Assembly (NCBI RefSeq): GCF_019090165.1 | Contig: NZ_JAHRIB010000147.1 | Location: 1-64,000, forward strand | Length of the DNA stretch: 64,000 bases | Origin: Streptomyces sp. BV286 | Lineage (GTDB): Bacteria; Actinomycetota; Actinomycetes; Streptomycetales; Streptomycetaceae | Reading direction: 5' to 3' | Shown here: piece after piece, positions 35,257 to 43,985 of the stretch | How positions within the stretch are numbered: the stretch's first letter is position 1 | How the letters are laid out: each line of letters starts with the position of its first letter | Translations under genes and position numbers: made by a program | The notes under the pieces: model-generated | What the model saw: the letters and a program-made list of their open reading frames with translations, nothing else | Told to the model about the DNA's origin: nothing | Databases searched by the model: none

Positions 35257-36273
35257 ATGTTCCGGCCGACCCGTACCCGTACCCTCGTGGCGCTCGCCGT
35301 GCTCGGACTCGCGACGGGCTGCTCGTCCCCGCCCGAGGTCAGCACGACGTCCGCCGCCCGTGAGACCCGCGCCCAGGCGAGCCCCGCCGCCGGTTCCCCC
35401 TTCTGGATCGACCCGGCGAGCCCGGCCGCCCGGCAGGTCAGGGCGTGGGAACGGCAGGGGCGCGGGAACGACGCCCGGCTCCTCAGACGCATCGCGGACC
35501 GGCCCGTCGCACTGTGGCCGCCCGCCGACCGCCCCGAGCCGAGGATCAGGGAGGCGACCGCGGCGGCGGCCGGGGAAGGACGTACGGCCGTGTTCGTCGC
35601 GTACGACATCCCGCACCGCGACTGCGGTCAGCACTCGGCGGGCGGAGCGTACGACGCCGACGCCTACCGGGACTGGATCGACCGGTTCGCGGGGGCCCTC
35701 GGCGACAGCGACGCGCTGGTCGTGCTGGAGCCCGACGCGGTCGCCCACATCGTCGACGGCTGCACCCCGGGCGAGTACCACGCCGAGCGCGAGCAGTTGC
35801 TCTCCGAGGCGATCGTGCGACTGAAGCAGCAGCCGGGCACGAGGGTGTACCTGGACGCGGGCAACCCGGCCTGGATCCAGGACTCGGAGAAGCTCGTCGA
35901 GCCCCTCGGCCGGGCCGGCGTCGCGCACGCCGACGGCTTCGCCCTCAACGTCTCCAACTTCCAGACGGACGAGACCACCCGGCAGTACGGGCGCCGCCTC
36001 TCGGAGGCCCTCGGCGGCAAGCACTTCGTCGTGGACACCAGCCGCAACGGCAACGGCCCGCTCGGCGGCGACCCCTCCCAGGCCTGGTGCAACCCGCCGG
36101 GCCGGGCGCTCGGCACCCCGCCCACCACGGACACCGGGGACCCGCTCATCGACGCGTACCTGTGGATCAAGCGGCCCGGGGAGTCCGACGGGCAGTGCCG
36201 CGGGGGCCCCGCGGCGGGGAAGTGGTGGGCGGACTACGCCCTGGGCCTGGCCCGCAACTCCACGGCGCGGTAG
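35257..36273 (+). CDS. GH6-family endoglucanase-like lipoprotein (CslZ-like)
   Basis: 338 aa. Signal peptide with lipobox LATGC (about 18-22), so it is probably surface-anchored. GH6 marks: YDIPHRDCGQHSAGG, the catalytic-acid segment VVLEPDAVAHIVDGC, DAGNPAWI, DTSRNGNG and CNPPGRALG with DAYLWIKRPGESDG. GH6 enzymes cut beta-1,4-glucans by inversion. It converges on glxA with 46 bp between, matching the known csl gene set in which cslZ trims the CslA product at hyphal tips. Confidence 0.88.
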   Translation: MFRPTRTRTLVALAVLGLATGCSSPPEVSTTSAARETRAQASPAAGSPFWIDPASPAARQVRAWERQGRGNDARLLRRIADRPVALWPPADRPEPRIREATAAAAGEGRTAVFVAYDIPHRDCGQHSAGGAYDADAYRDWIDRFAGALGDSDALVVLEPDAVAHIVDGCTPGEYHAEREQLLSEAIVRLKQQPGTRVYLDAGNPAWIQDSEKLVEPLGRAGVAHADGFALNVSNFQTDETTRQYGRRLSEALGGKHFVVDTSRNGNGPLGGDPSQAWCNPPGRALGTPPTTDTGDPLIDAYLWIKRPGESDGQCRGGPAAGKWWADYALGLARNSTAR

Positions 36274-36319
36274 CCGGCGGCACCGCCCGCCGCCGCACCG
36301 CCCGCCACCGCTGCGCGCG

Positions 36320-38275
36320 TCACCTGACCTGGACCCACTTCGCCTCGGACGGCGTTCCGTCGCCGTCCGTCACGAACAGCATGTACCAGCCGGGCGGCAC
36401 CAGGGTCCGGTCCTTCGGTACGTCCACCGTCACCGAGTCCTTGGTCCTGGTGAGCTCCAGCGCGATGGACCGCTGCTCGACGTCCGTCGTGTGCGTGACC
36501 GCGCTGGGCCGCATCAGGCGGGCGCTCACGACCCGCTCCGGGTGGCGGGTGGCGAAGGTGGCGCGGCCCTCCCCGTCCACCTCCTGCGGGCCGTCCCCGA
36601 GCACGGGGCGGCTCTTGCCGTTCTTGTGCAGGGCGGGCGGCGTGAAGATCTCCATGCGCTGCTCGAAGTGGCCGAGCTTGGTGTTCTGCTGGTCGTCGAA
36701 GAGCGGGTCGGAGCCGAAGGTGGCGATCCGGCCGTCGGGCAGCAGGAGCGCCTCGGAGTGGTAGTTGCGGCCGACCTTCGGCGAGGCGGCCGTGCGGAAG
36801 GAGTTGGACTTCGGGTCGTAGAACTGAGCCTTGAGGATGTTGCTGGAGCTGCGTCCGCGGTAGTCCTCGGCGCCGTTCGACGTGAACACCGAGTCGTCCG
36901 GCATGATCACGCTGTTCAGGTAGCGGGTGCCCTGCGGCAGGTCGGGGCCGTCCTCGAAGACGGGGTTGTCCTTCTTGAGGTCGACGACGGCCGTGCGCGA
37001 CGTCGACTTCTTGGACTCGCCGACACCTCCGCCGCCGAGGATCATCACCTTCTGGTCCTGGGCGGGGGGCAGCAGCAGCGACGCCGACGTCTCCGTCTCG
37101 TCCTGGTCCCGCAGACCGGGCACCTTCTCGAACGTGTTGGTCTTCAGGTCCCACAGACCCGGTTCACGGCCGAGCTCGGCGGGGCCGTAACCGGCGTTCG
37201 AGGCCGGGTAGAAGAGCTTGCCGCCCTTGGTGAGGAAGAGGGCCGGATAGGTGGGGAAGTAGCGCTTGGGGCCCGGGGTCCACTTCTTGGTCCTCGGGTC
37301 GTAGATCTCGTTGTCGCCGGGGTCGATCACGCCGACGTCGTCGAGTCCGGAGACCGCGAGCACCCGCCCGTCCTCCAGCCCGACGAGCGTCGGATACCAG
37401 CGGGCCTTGTCCATGGGCTCGACGGGGACGTACTTCTCCGCCGTCGGGTCGAACTCGTAGGCGGCCTTGATCCCCTGGAAGTCCTGCTTCTCCATGGTGA
37501 TCTTCTCGGAGATGCCGTACGTGTTGTCGGCGTCCTTGCCCTTGAGGCCGAGGATCTCGTACTGGGCCTGCTTGTCCGTGACCGCGGCCGGGCCGTCCTC
37601 GGTGGCCTCGACGAAGACCCGGGCCTCGCTCGCGGTGACCTTCGTCTTCCAGGGCTGCATGACACCGGCCCTGTTGTAGGTGATCTCCTGGGTCCGCTTG
37701 GCCTTGGGGACGGTGACGTCGAACCTGCTGACGTACTCGACGCCGGCGGGCGAGCGGAAGCGGGTGCCCTTCTTGAGGGCGATCGGCCTGTCCGGGTTCT
37801 CGTTCTTCACGCGCATGCCGCCGCCGGCCCGGTCGACCTCGCCGTCGAGGAGTTCGTAGCGGGCCGTGCCGCCGGCCACGAGCATGCGGCCGCTGGGCAG
37901 TTGGGCGTGTCCGGCGCAGAAGAAGTCGTCCGGGGTGGGGATCTTCTTGAAGGTGTCGGTCGTCGGGTCCCACAGGACGGTGTCGAAGGAGCCCTTGTCG
38001 AACTTCTTCTGCTCGTTGCCGGAGCCCGCGACGATCAGCACCTTGCCGGTGTGCAGGAGTGCCGCGTGGATGGCGTTGGTGCGGAACTCCTCGGGGATGT
38101 CCAGTTTCTTCCAGGAACCGAACTTCGCCTGGTAGCCGGGCTGGGCGATCTTGTACTCGTAGTACTGCTCCGAGGCGAAGCCGATGGCGGCGGGGGCGTT
38201 GAGTCCGGCGAGCAGCGCGATGCCGCCGACGCCGAGCAGCCGCTTCTGGGTCTTCTTCGAGGGCCGGTAGGCCAT
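36320..38275 (-). CDS. glxA: GlxA-type galactose-oxidase-like copper radical oxidase
   Basis: 651 aa. N-terminal signal anchor (about 12-35), then a seven-bladed kelch propeller and a C-terminal Ig-like domain. Copper ligands are conserved by comparison with galactose oxidase: Y505-H506 in GRNYHSEALLLPDG and H595 in SAVTHTTDVEQR. C120 in DDFFCAGHAQ is placed as the Cys of the Tyr-Cys radical cofactor, and W293 (ARWYPT) is a candidate stacking Trp; the exact partner tyrosine was not assigned. Acts outside the cell on the glycan made by CslA and is needed for tip glycan deposition and development in model strains. It begins 3 bp after the cslA stop. Confidence 0.93.
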   Translation of the reverse strand: MAYRPSKKTQKRLLGVGGIALLAGLNAPAAIGFASEQYYEYKIAQPGYQAKFGSWKKLDIPEEFRTNAIHAALLHTGKVLIVAGSGNEQKKFDKGSFDTVLWDPTTDTFKKIPTPDDFFCAGHAQLPSGRMLVAGGTARYELLDGEVDRAGGGMRVKNENPDRPIALKKGTRFRSPAGVEYVSRFDVTVPKAKRTQEITYNRAGVMQPWKTKVTASEARVFVEATEDGPAAVTDKQAQYEILGLKGKDADNTYGISEKITMEKQDFQGIKAAYEFDPTAEKYVPVEPMDKARWYPTLVGLEDGRVLAVSGLDDVGVIDPGDNEIYDPRTKKWTPGPKRYFPTYPALFLTKGGKLFYPASNAGYGPAELGREPGLWDLKTNTFEKVPGLRDQDETETSASLLLPPAQDQKVMILGGGGVGESKKSTSRTAVVDLKKDNPVFEDGPDLPQGTRYLNSVIMPDDSVFTSNGAEDYRGRSSSNILKAQFYDPKSNSFRTAASPKVGRNYHSEALLLPDGRIATFGSDPLFDDQQNTKLGHFEQRMEIFTPPALHKNGKSRPVLGDGPQEVDGEGRATFATRHPERVVSARLMRPSAVTHTTDVEQRSIALELTRTKDSVTVDVPKDRTLVPPGWYMLFVTDGDGTPSEAKWVQVR

Positions 38276-38278
38276 GGC

Positions 38279-40078
38279 CTAGTTACCTCCTGTCGTACTG
38301 CTGGAGACCGTCCCGCCGGCGACCGCGCCGCCGGCGCTGCCCGCGAGCGCCGGGGCGGGCTCGCCCTCGGGGATCCGGACGGCGGGCGCGTGGCGCCGTT
38401 CGGCCCTGCGTTCCCTGGCCCGCGTGGCGGCCCACACGGCCACCGGGGCGAGGGAGATGCCGAGCGCGAGGACCGCCCAGGTGCGCATGGCCGCGTGGGT
38501 GTGCCCGAGCACGAACGAGGCGGTCAGTGAGGCTGTCAGGACCGCCGCCCAGAAGAGGTGGATGCGGAAGGTCAGCAGGCGGTCGGGGCTGGTGTCGCCG
38601 CCCTTCGGGGTGACGACGAAGCGGCTGGGGCGGCGGATCAGGGCCGCGCCCAGGGACTTGAGGTAGATCGGCGCGGAGAGGGCCGACATCGCCATGCCGG
38701 CGAGGCCGCCGGAGCCCTCCGGTTCGTGCGGGGAGACGTTGTGCCGCCGGTTCCACAGGTAGAGGCCGATCTGCAGGGCGGCGGCGTCGCTGTAGAGCAT
38801 CAGCCACATGGAGGCGGCGACCTGCGTGCCGGACGCGCCGAAGCACAGGAACAGCACGCAGCTCAGGATGCCCAGCAGCCAGTTGACGGCCGTCATCGGG
38901 TAGTAGACGAGCATCAGCGTGTACGAGAAGAGCCTGCCGGGCGGCATGGTGAAGGGCGCCTTCCAGTACTGCTTGAACAGCGTCTCGTAGGTGCCGCGCG
39001 ACCAGCGCATCTGCTGGGTGAAGAAGTCGGTCCAGGAGGCGGGCCCTTCACCGACGGCGAGCACGTCGGGGGTGTAGACGGACTGCCAGTGGTGACCGGT
39101 CCTCGGGTTCTTGTGCCGGTGCAGTTCGAAACCGGTGGCCATGTCCTCGGTGATGGAGTCGTACAGGCCGCCGATCTGCCGCACGGCCGCGATCCGTACG
39201 ACGTTGTTGGTGCCGACGAACATGGGCGCGCGATAGCGGTTGCCGGCGCGCTGGATCAGGGCGTGGAAGAGGAACTGCTGGGACTCGGCCGCCTTGGTGA
39301 CGGGAGTGGTGTAGTTGCCGTACACCTGCGGGCCGACGACGAAGGCGACGTCCGGGTCGCGGAAGTAGCCCATCATCCGTTCCAGGAAGTCCGGCAGCGG
39401 GACGTGGTCCGTGTCGACGGAGGCGAAGTACTCGTACTCGCCGCCGTGCATGGCGATCCACGCGTTGTAGTTGCCGTGTTTGGTACGGGCCTTGTGGACG
39501 CCCTTGGTCCTGTTCCACTCGGGGACGCCGTGGCGGGTGAAGTGGCGTACGCCGAGCTCTTCGCACAGGGCCCTGGCCTGGGCGTCGTTCCCCTCGTCGA
39601 GGAGCCACACGTCCAGGCGGCCCGGGTGGGTCACGCGGCCGGCGCCCTCGAGGGTGGCGCGGACCATGGAGAGCGGTTCCTTGCCGGGGACGTACGTGGT
39701 CAGGAAGGCGACGCGGGTGCCGGTCTCGGGGGTGACGGGGACCGGGTCCCGGGCGACCATCGTCGCGTGGGCGATGGACGCCACGTTGACGACCATGAAC
39801 AGCTCGATCAGGCCGATCGCCACGAGCATCGTGATGTCGAGGCCGACCAGCCAGCGGGCGCCGCCCTCGCGGGCCACCCAGTGCGTGGGCCACACCAGGT
39901 AGACGAGGAGCAGTCCCGTGAGCACCGGGGCGAGCGTCATGAGCAGGACGGCTCGTATTCGGTGGGGCTCGCGCGACAGGAGCTTGGTGTACTGCACCCG
40001 GTACGCCGTGCCGGACGGCTCCGTGAGCGGTCCGGCAAGTCGGCTGTGGGTGTCGTAGTCGTAGCCCTCCGGCCGCAC
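38279..40078 (-). CDS. cslA: CslA-type family 2 glycosyltransferase (cellulose synthase-like)
   Basis: 599 aa membrane synthase. N-terminal spans (about 43-63 and 78-102), cytosolic GT2 domain with D161 (LLDEGND), DTD at 222-224, TED at 310-312 and QQMRW at 355-359, then C-terminal spans and a Gly/Ser tail. These are the canonical residues for processive beta-glycan synthesis. GTG 40078 is chosen for the GGAGGGCGCT site next to it; an upstream open frame has no ribosome site. Works with GlxA and the GH6 protein to make a beta-glucan-like polymer at hyphal tips. Confidence 0.93.
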   Translation of the reverse strand: MRPEGYDYDTHSRLAGPLTEPSGTAYRVQYTKLLSREPHRIRAVLLMTLAPVLTGLLLVYLVWPTHWVAREGGARWLVGLDITMLVAIGLIELFMVVNVASIAHATMVARDPVPVTPETGTRVAFLTTYVPGKEPLSMVRATLEGAGRVTHPGRLDVWLLDEGNDAQARALCEELGVRHFTRHGVPEWNRTKGVHKARTKHGNYNAWIAMHGGEYEYFASVDTDHVPLPDFLERMMGYFRDPDVAFVVGPQVYGNYTTPVTKAAESQQFLFHALIQRAGNRYRAPMFVGTNNVVRIAAVRQIGGLYDSITEDMATGFELHRHKNPRTGHHWQSVYTPDVLAVGEGPASWTDFFTQQMRWSRGTYETLFKQYWKAPFTMPPGRLFSYTLMLVYYPMTAVNWLLGILSCVLFLCFGASGTQVAASMWLMLYSDAAALQIGLYLWNRRHNVSPHEPEGSGGLAGMAMSALSAPIYLKSLGAALIRRPSRFVVTPKGGDTSPDRLLTFRIHLFWAAVLTASLTASFVLGHTHAAMRTWAVLALGISLAPVAVWAATRARERRAERRHAPAVRIPEGEPAPALAGSAGGAVAGGTVSSSTTGGN

Positions 40079-40263
40079 AGCGCCCTCCAGTGATCGAACG
40101 AGCCGATACCCACACAAAAGTGGCTTTCGGTCGGCGTGTCGAACGGAGGGGGTCCAGGCGGGTGGGGGTCGGCGGTCGGGTTCGGCGGTCGGGTGCGCTC
40201 GGGCACGCCCGCGGGAGGGACGGGGTGGCGCTTCCCGCACTCCGTCGGACGCGCCCCTTCAGA

Positions 40264-40281
40264 GGCGCGGGGAACTGCGCG
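40264..40281. repeat. Dispersed repeat core, inverted copy
   Basis: GGCGCGGGGAACTGCGCG is the reverse complement of the core found three times at 9445-9609. It lies upstream of cslA. Confidence 0.75.
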
Positions 40282-40367
40282 CTCAGGCCCCAGCCGGCCC
40301 GCAGCATGCGCACGGCCGCGGGGGCCCGGGGGCCCGGTCCTCCGCCCCCGGCCCTCGGAAGAGGTGG

Positions 40368-40418
40368 GCCGAGGAAGGGGCAGGGCCGAGGAAGGGGCAG
40401 GGCCGAGGAAGGGGCAGG
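40368..40418. repeat. Three perfect 17-bp tandem repeats
   Basis: GCCGAGGAAGGGGCAGG occurs at 40368, 40385 and 40402 in perfect tandem, followed by a decayed fourth unit. Non-coding, between the MTH1187-family gene and cslA. The 370-bp gap 40079-40449 holds this, the dispersed repeat and the cslA promoter region. Confidence 0.85.
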
Positions 40419-40449
40419 GCCGGGAAGGAAAGGCTGTCGGCCCCGCCGG

Positions 40450-40743
40450 TCAGGCGGACAGGTGGCGCTCCACCGTCTCCACCTTGGACGTGAGTCCGTC
40501 GGTCACACCGGGGCGGATGTCGGCCTTCAGGACGAGGGAGACCCGGGGGGCCCGCGCCTCCACCGCGGCCACGGCCCGCCCGACGACGTCCATGACCTCG
40601 TCCCACTCGCCCTCGATGGACGTGAACATGGCGTCGGTGCGGTTCGGCAGCCCGGACTCCCGCACGACACGCACGGCATCGGCCACGTACTCCCCCACGT
40701 CCTCACCGACACCGAGGGGCGTCACGGAGAAGGCGACGATCAT
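40450..40743 (-). CDS. MTH1187-family (thiamine/HMP-binding) small protein
   Basis: 97 aa, single compact alpha/beta domain starting MIVAFSVTPLGVGEDVGEYV, with EWDEVMDVV in the middle, as in MTH1187/YkoF-like proteins, some of which bind thiamine or its pyrimidine. Overlaps the upstream DUF3817 gene by four bases, so they are translated together. Role unknown. Confidence 0.85.
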   Translation of the reverse strand: MIVAFSVTPLGVGEDVGEYVADAVRVVRESGLPNRTDAMFTSIEGEWDEVMDVVGRAVAAVEARAPRVSLVLKADIRPGVTDGLTSKVETVERHLSA

Positions 40744-41084
40744 GCGCTGACGATCCCCTCGTTGCGGGCGCGGGACGCGATGACCGCGTTCTCGGCCTCA
40801 CGCTTGAGCTTGCGCTCGGCGAAGAACCCGCCGGCCGGCAGCACGGAGAGGACGAAGTACAGGGCCGCGGTCTTCAGGTCCCACTTGGCGCGGTTCCAGG
40901 CGTCGGCCCAGAAGATCACGTACAGGACGAAGAGGACACCGTGGACCATGCCCATCACCGGTACCGCGTTGAAGTCCGTCGTCCGCTTCAGCACCGAGCA
41001 GACGAGCAGCAGCAGGAACGAGACGGCCTCCGGGGCCGAGACCAGGCGGAGTCGGCGGAGGGCCGAGGCGGTCTTGATGTCCAC
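40740..41084 (-). CDS. DUF3817 integral membrane protein (second of two)
   Basis: 114 aa, three hydrophobic segments, pattern MGMVHGVLFVLYVIFWADAWNRAKW. Paralogue of 31811-32140. Its stop overlaps the MTH1187-family start (ATGA-type). Divergent from the AIM24 cluster with about 230 bp between. Confidence 0.87.
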   Translation of the reverse strand: MDIKTASALRRLRLVSAPEAVSFLLLLVCSVLKRTTDFNAVPVMGMVHGVLFVLYVIFWADAWNRAKWDLKTAALYFVLSVLPAGGFFAERKLKREAENAVIASRARNEGIVSA

Positions 41085-41316
41085 GAGTCACCTTCGTGAG
41101 GAGAGGGCCACAGAGCCGGGCCGGTGGGGCGGAAGAGAGATTTTGCCGTGCGGGCACGGGTTTGTGAACGTGCGCACAAGCATTTCCATTGAAGCATCCG
41201 GCTTCCGGCCGCCCGGGCACGGGGTCCCGGGGCGTCCTCGGGGTCCTTCTCGGGGTCGGATCATCCCGAAGGATCTGTCGGTGGCCCCGGCCGACGGCTA
41301 CCGTCGGACCGTGGCG

Positions 41317-41949
41317 ATGTTCCGACTCCAAGGCAGCAAGGTGCTGGCCGTCGACATGACCGGCGACGCCGTGAAGGCGAAGAACGGCTCCATGGTGGCG
41401 TACGACGGTCAGATGGCCTTCAAGAAGCTCAGCGGCGGCGGCGAGGGCGTCCGCGGCATGGTGACGCGCCGGATCACCGGTGAGCAGATGACCCTCATGG
41501 AGGTGAAGGGGCAGGGGACCTGCTGGTTCGCCGACCGGGCGAGCGAGATCAACCTCGTGGACCTCCGGGGCGACAAGCTCTTCGTCGAGTCGAGCAATCT
41601 GCTCGCGACCGACTCGGGGCTGCGCACGGGCACGTCCTTCACCGGCCTCAGGGGCGCGTCCCAGGGCAACGGTCTCTTCACGACGACGATCGAGGGCCAC
41701 GGCCAGGCGGCGATCACGTCGGACGGGCCGGCGGTGGTGCTGCGGGTCAGCTCGCAGTACCCCCTCACGGTCGACCCGGGCGCGTACATCGCCCATCAGG
41801 GCAACCTGCGGCAGTCCTTCCAGTCCGGCGTGACGTTCCGCACGTTCCTGGGCGAGGGCGGCGGCGAGGCCTTCCAGATCCGCTTCGAGGGCGACGGTGT
41901 CGTCTACGTCCAGCCCAGTGAGCGCAACTCGATCGCGGGAGATGTGTGA
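41317..41949 (+). CDS. AIM24-family protein (first of three)
   Basis: 210 aa. Beta-rich AIM24/TIGR00266-like domain with repeated motifs such as GQGTCWFADRASEINLVDL and GGEAFQIRFEGDGVVYVQPSE. Related bacterial proteins are of unknown role; the yeast namesake is mitochondrial. Start at ATG 41317 or GTG 41311; a TACCGT -10-like box at 41299 suggests a leaderless mRNA beginning near 41311. First gene of a three-gene tandem; the next ATG overlaps the end by one base plus spacing (TGACATG). Confidence 0.82.
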   Translation: MFRLQGSKVLAVDMTGDAVKAKNGSMVAYDGQMAFKKLSGGGEGVRGMVTRRITGEQMTLMEVKGQGTCWFADRASEINLVDLRGDKLFVESSNLLATDSGLRTGTSFTGLRGASQGNGLFTTTIEGHGQAAITSDGPAVVLRVSSQYPLTVDPGAYIAHQGNLRQSFQSGVTFRTFLGEGGGEAFQIRFEGDGVVYVQPSERNSIAGDV

Positions 41950-41950
41950 C

Positions 41951-42601
41951 ATGCCCTTCCGTGAGATCAACTCGAAGATGATCGAGGCCACGGTGACGCC
42001 GGGGCAGCGGCTGTTCAGCCAGCGCGGCGCCATGCTCGCCTACCGGGGCGAGGTGTCCTTCACCCCGAACATGCAGGGCGGCCGGGGCGGGGTGATGTCG
42101 ATGATCGGGCGCCGGGTGGCCGACGAGGCGACTCCGCTGATGTCCGTCGAAGGTTCCGGCACGGTCCTGTTCGGACACGGCGGCCACCACATCCAGGTGA
42201 TCAACCTCACCGGCGAGACCCTCTACGTGGAGGCGGACCGGCTGCTCGCCTTCGACGGGACGCTGGACCAGGGCACGATGTTCATGGGCTCGCAGGGCGG
42301 GGTCATGGGCATGGTGCGCGGCCAGGTGACGGGTCAGGGGCTGTTCACCACGACCCTCAAGGGCCACGGCGCGGTGGCGGTCATGGCGCACGGTGGAGTC
42401 ATCGAGGTGCCGATCGGCCCGCAGCGCCCGGTCCATGTCGACCCGCAGGCGTACGTGGCCCACCACGGCGACGTACGCAACAAGCTGTCCAGCGCGCTGG
42501 GCCTGCGCGACCTGGTGGGCCGCGGTTCGGGCGAGGCCTTCCAGCTGGAGCTGAGCGGCAGTGGCGCGGTCTACGTGCAGGCGTCGGAGGAGAAGCTGTG
42601 A
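41951..42601 (+). CDS. AIM24-family protein (second of three)
   Basis: 216 aa. Same fold as its neighbours: GQRLFSQRGAMLAYRGEVSF, SVEGSGTVLFGHGGHHIQVI, RPVHVDPQAYVAHHGDV and AFQLELSGSGAVYVQASEEK align with the first and third genes. Start ATG one base after the previous stop; its stop overlaps the next GTG (GTGA), so all three are translationally coupled. Confidence 0.86.
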   Translation: MPFREINSKMIEATVTPGQRLFSQRGAMLAYRGEVSFTPNMQGGRGGVMSMIGRRVADEATPLMSVEGSGTVLFGHGGHHIQVINLTGETLYVEADRLLAFDGTLDQGTMFMGSQGGVMGMVRGQVTGQGLFTTTLKGHGAVAVMAHGGVIEVPIGPQRPVHVDPQAYVAHHGDVRNKLSSALGLRDLVGRGSGEAFQLELSGSGAVYVQASEEKL

Positions 42602-43395
42602 CCACCCACCCGGGCGCGGGCCCCGTCATCCACGACCCGTCGACCCTGCCGGTCGACGACAACGTGAACGCGTACACCTTCTGCGTGGAGCTCAAGGGGA
42701 CCGAGTGGTTCCTGCAGAAGGGCAAGATGATCGCCTACTACGGCTCGATGGAGTTCAACGGCGTCGGGCACGGTCGTCTCGACCGGCTGGTGCGGACGAG
42801 TTTCCATTCGCCGTTGCACGCGAGCGACTGGGTCGTGGCCTCCGGTTCGGGCAAGATGCTCCTCGCCGACCGGGCCTTCGACGTGAACTCGTTCGACCTG
42901 GAGGAGGGGAACCTGACCATTCGCTCGGGCAATCTCCTCGCTTTTCAGCCAAGTCTCGCCCTCAAGCAGTCGATCGTGCCGGGCTTTCTGACACTGATCG
43001 GGACGGGCAAGTTCGTCGCCGCCTCGAACGGCCCCGTGGTGTTCATGGAACCTCCGATCCGGGTCGATCCGCAGGCCCTGGTCGGCTGGGCGGACTGCCC
43101 CTCGCCGTGCCACCACTACGACCACGGGTACATGACGGGCTTGATGGGCGGCCTACGTGCGCTTACGGGCCTGGGCGGAGCCTCCGGCGAGGAGCACCAG
43201 TTCGAGTTCGTGGGCGCCGGCACGGTGCTCCTGCAGTCCAGTGAGGTGCTGATGGCCGAGCAGGCGGCGGGCACGGTCCCGAACGAACCGGGAGTACCGG
43301 GCGGCGGCGGGGTACCCGGCCGCCAGGGACAGCAGGCCGGTACACCGCGCCTTCCCGGACAGCTGGGGGACCTCCAGCGTCGCTTCGGGCTGTGA
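42598..43395 (+). CDS. AIM24-family protein (third of three)
   Basis: 265 aa. Same domain (KGTEWFLQKGKMIAYYGSM; VVASGSGKMLLADRAFDVN; EHQFEFVGAGTVLLQSSE), extended by a CPSPCHHYDHGYM insert with two cysteines and three histidines, which could bind a metal, and by a Gly/Pro/Gln-rich C-terminal tail of about 40 residues. GTG start overlapping the previous stop. Confidence 0.85.
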   Translation: MTTHPGAGPVIHDPSTLPVDDNVNAYTFCVELKGTEWFLQKGKMIAYYGSMEFNGVGHGRLDRLVRTSFHSPLHASDWVVASGSGKMLLADRAFDVNSFDLEEGNLTIRSGNLLAFQPSLALKQSIVPGFLTLIGTGKFVAASNGPVVFMEPPIRVDPQALVGWADCPSPCHHYDHGYMTGLMGGLRALTGLGGASGEEHQFEFVGAGTVLLQSSEVLMAEQAAGTVPNEPGVPGGGGVPGRQGQQAGTPRLPGQLGDLQRRFGL

Positions 43396-43487
43396 GCGGT
43401 AGTCTGCGGAGTGTGACGTCGAACGTGTGCGCGTCGTCACGCCACCCTCACTAGTTCGCCTTTCAACATTTTAGGTAGACTTCATTC

Positions 43488-43964
43488 ATGGAGACCGAGA
43501 CGGCCACCCGCTGGCTGACCGATGCGGAGCAGTGCGCCTGGCGCACCCACCTGGAGGTCAACAGGCTGTTGACGTATCAGCTCGAAAGGGACCTCCAGCC
43601 GTACGGCCTGACGATGAACGACTACGAGATCCTGGTGAACCTCTCCGAGTCGGAGGGCGTCCGGATGCGGATGAGCGACCTCGCGTCCGCCACCCTCCAG
43701 TCCAAGAGCCGCCTCTCGCACCAGATCACCCGCATGGAGAACGCGGACCTGGTCCGGCGCGAGAACTGCGAGTCCGACCGCCGTGGCCTGTACGCGGTGC
43801 TCACGGACCACGGCATGGAGACCATGCAGAAGGTCGCCCCCCACCATGTGGGGTCCGTGCGGCGGCACTTCATCGACCTCCTGTCGCCCGAGGCGCTGGA
43901 GGAGCTCCACAAGTCCCTGACCCCGATCGCGGAGCAACTGCGGGGCCAGCGCGGACGTCCGTGA
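43488..43964 (+). CDS. MarR-family transcriptional regulator
   Basis: 158 aa. Winged helix from DLQPYGLTMNDYEILVNLSESEGVRMRMSDLAS to the wing (RENCESDRRGLYAVLTDHG). One cysteine in ENCESD at the wing. A TAGACT -10-like box lies 14 bp before the ATG in an A/T-rich promoter, so it is probably leaderless or short-leadered. It follows the AIM24 genes but with its own promoter. Confidence 0.9.
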   Translation: METETATRWLTDAEQCAWRTHLEVNRLLTYQLERDLQPYGLTMNDYEILVNLSESEGVRMRMSDLASATLQSKSRLSHQITRMENADLVRRENCESDRRGLYAVLTDHGMETMQKVAPHHVGSVRRHFIDLLSPEALEELHKSLTPIAEQLRGQRGRP

Positions 43965-43985
43965 CCTACAAGGTCCGGGCGGGAT

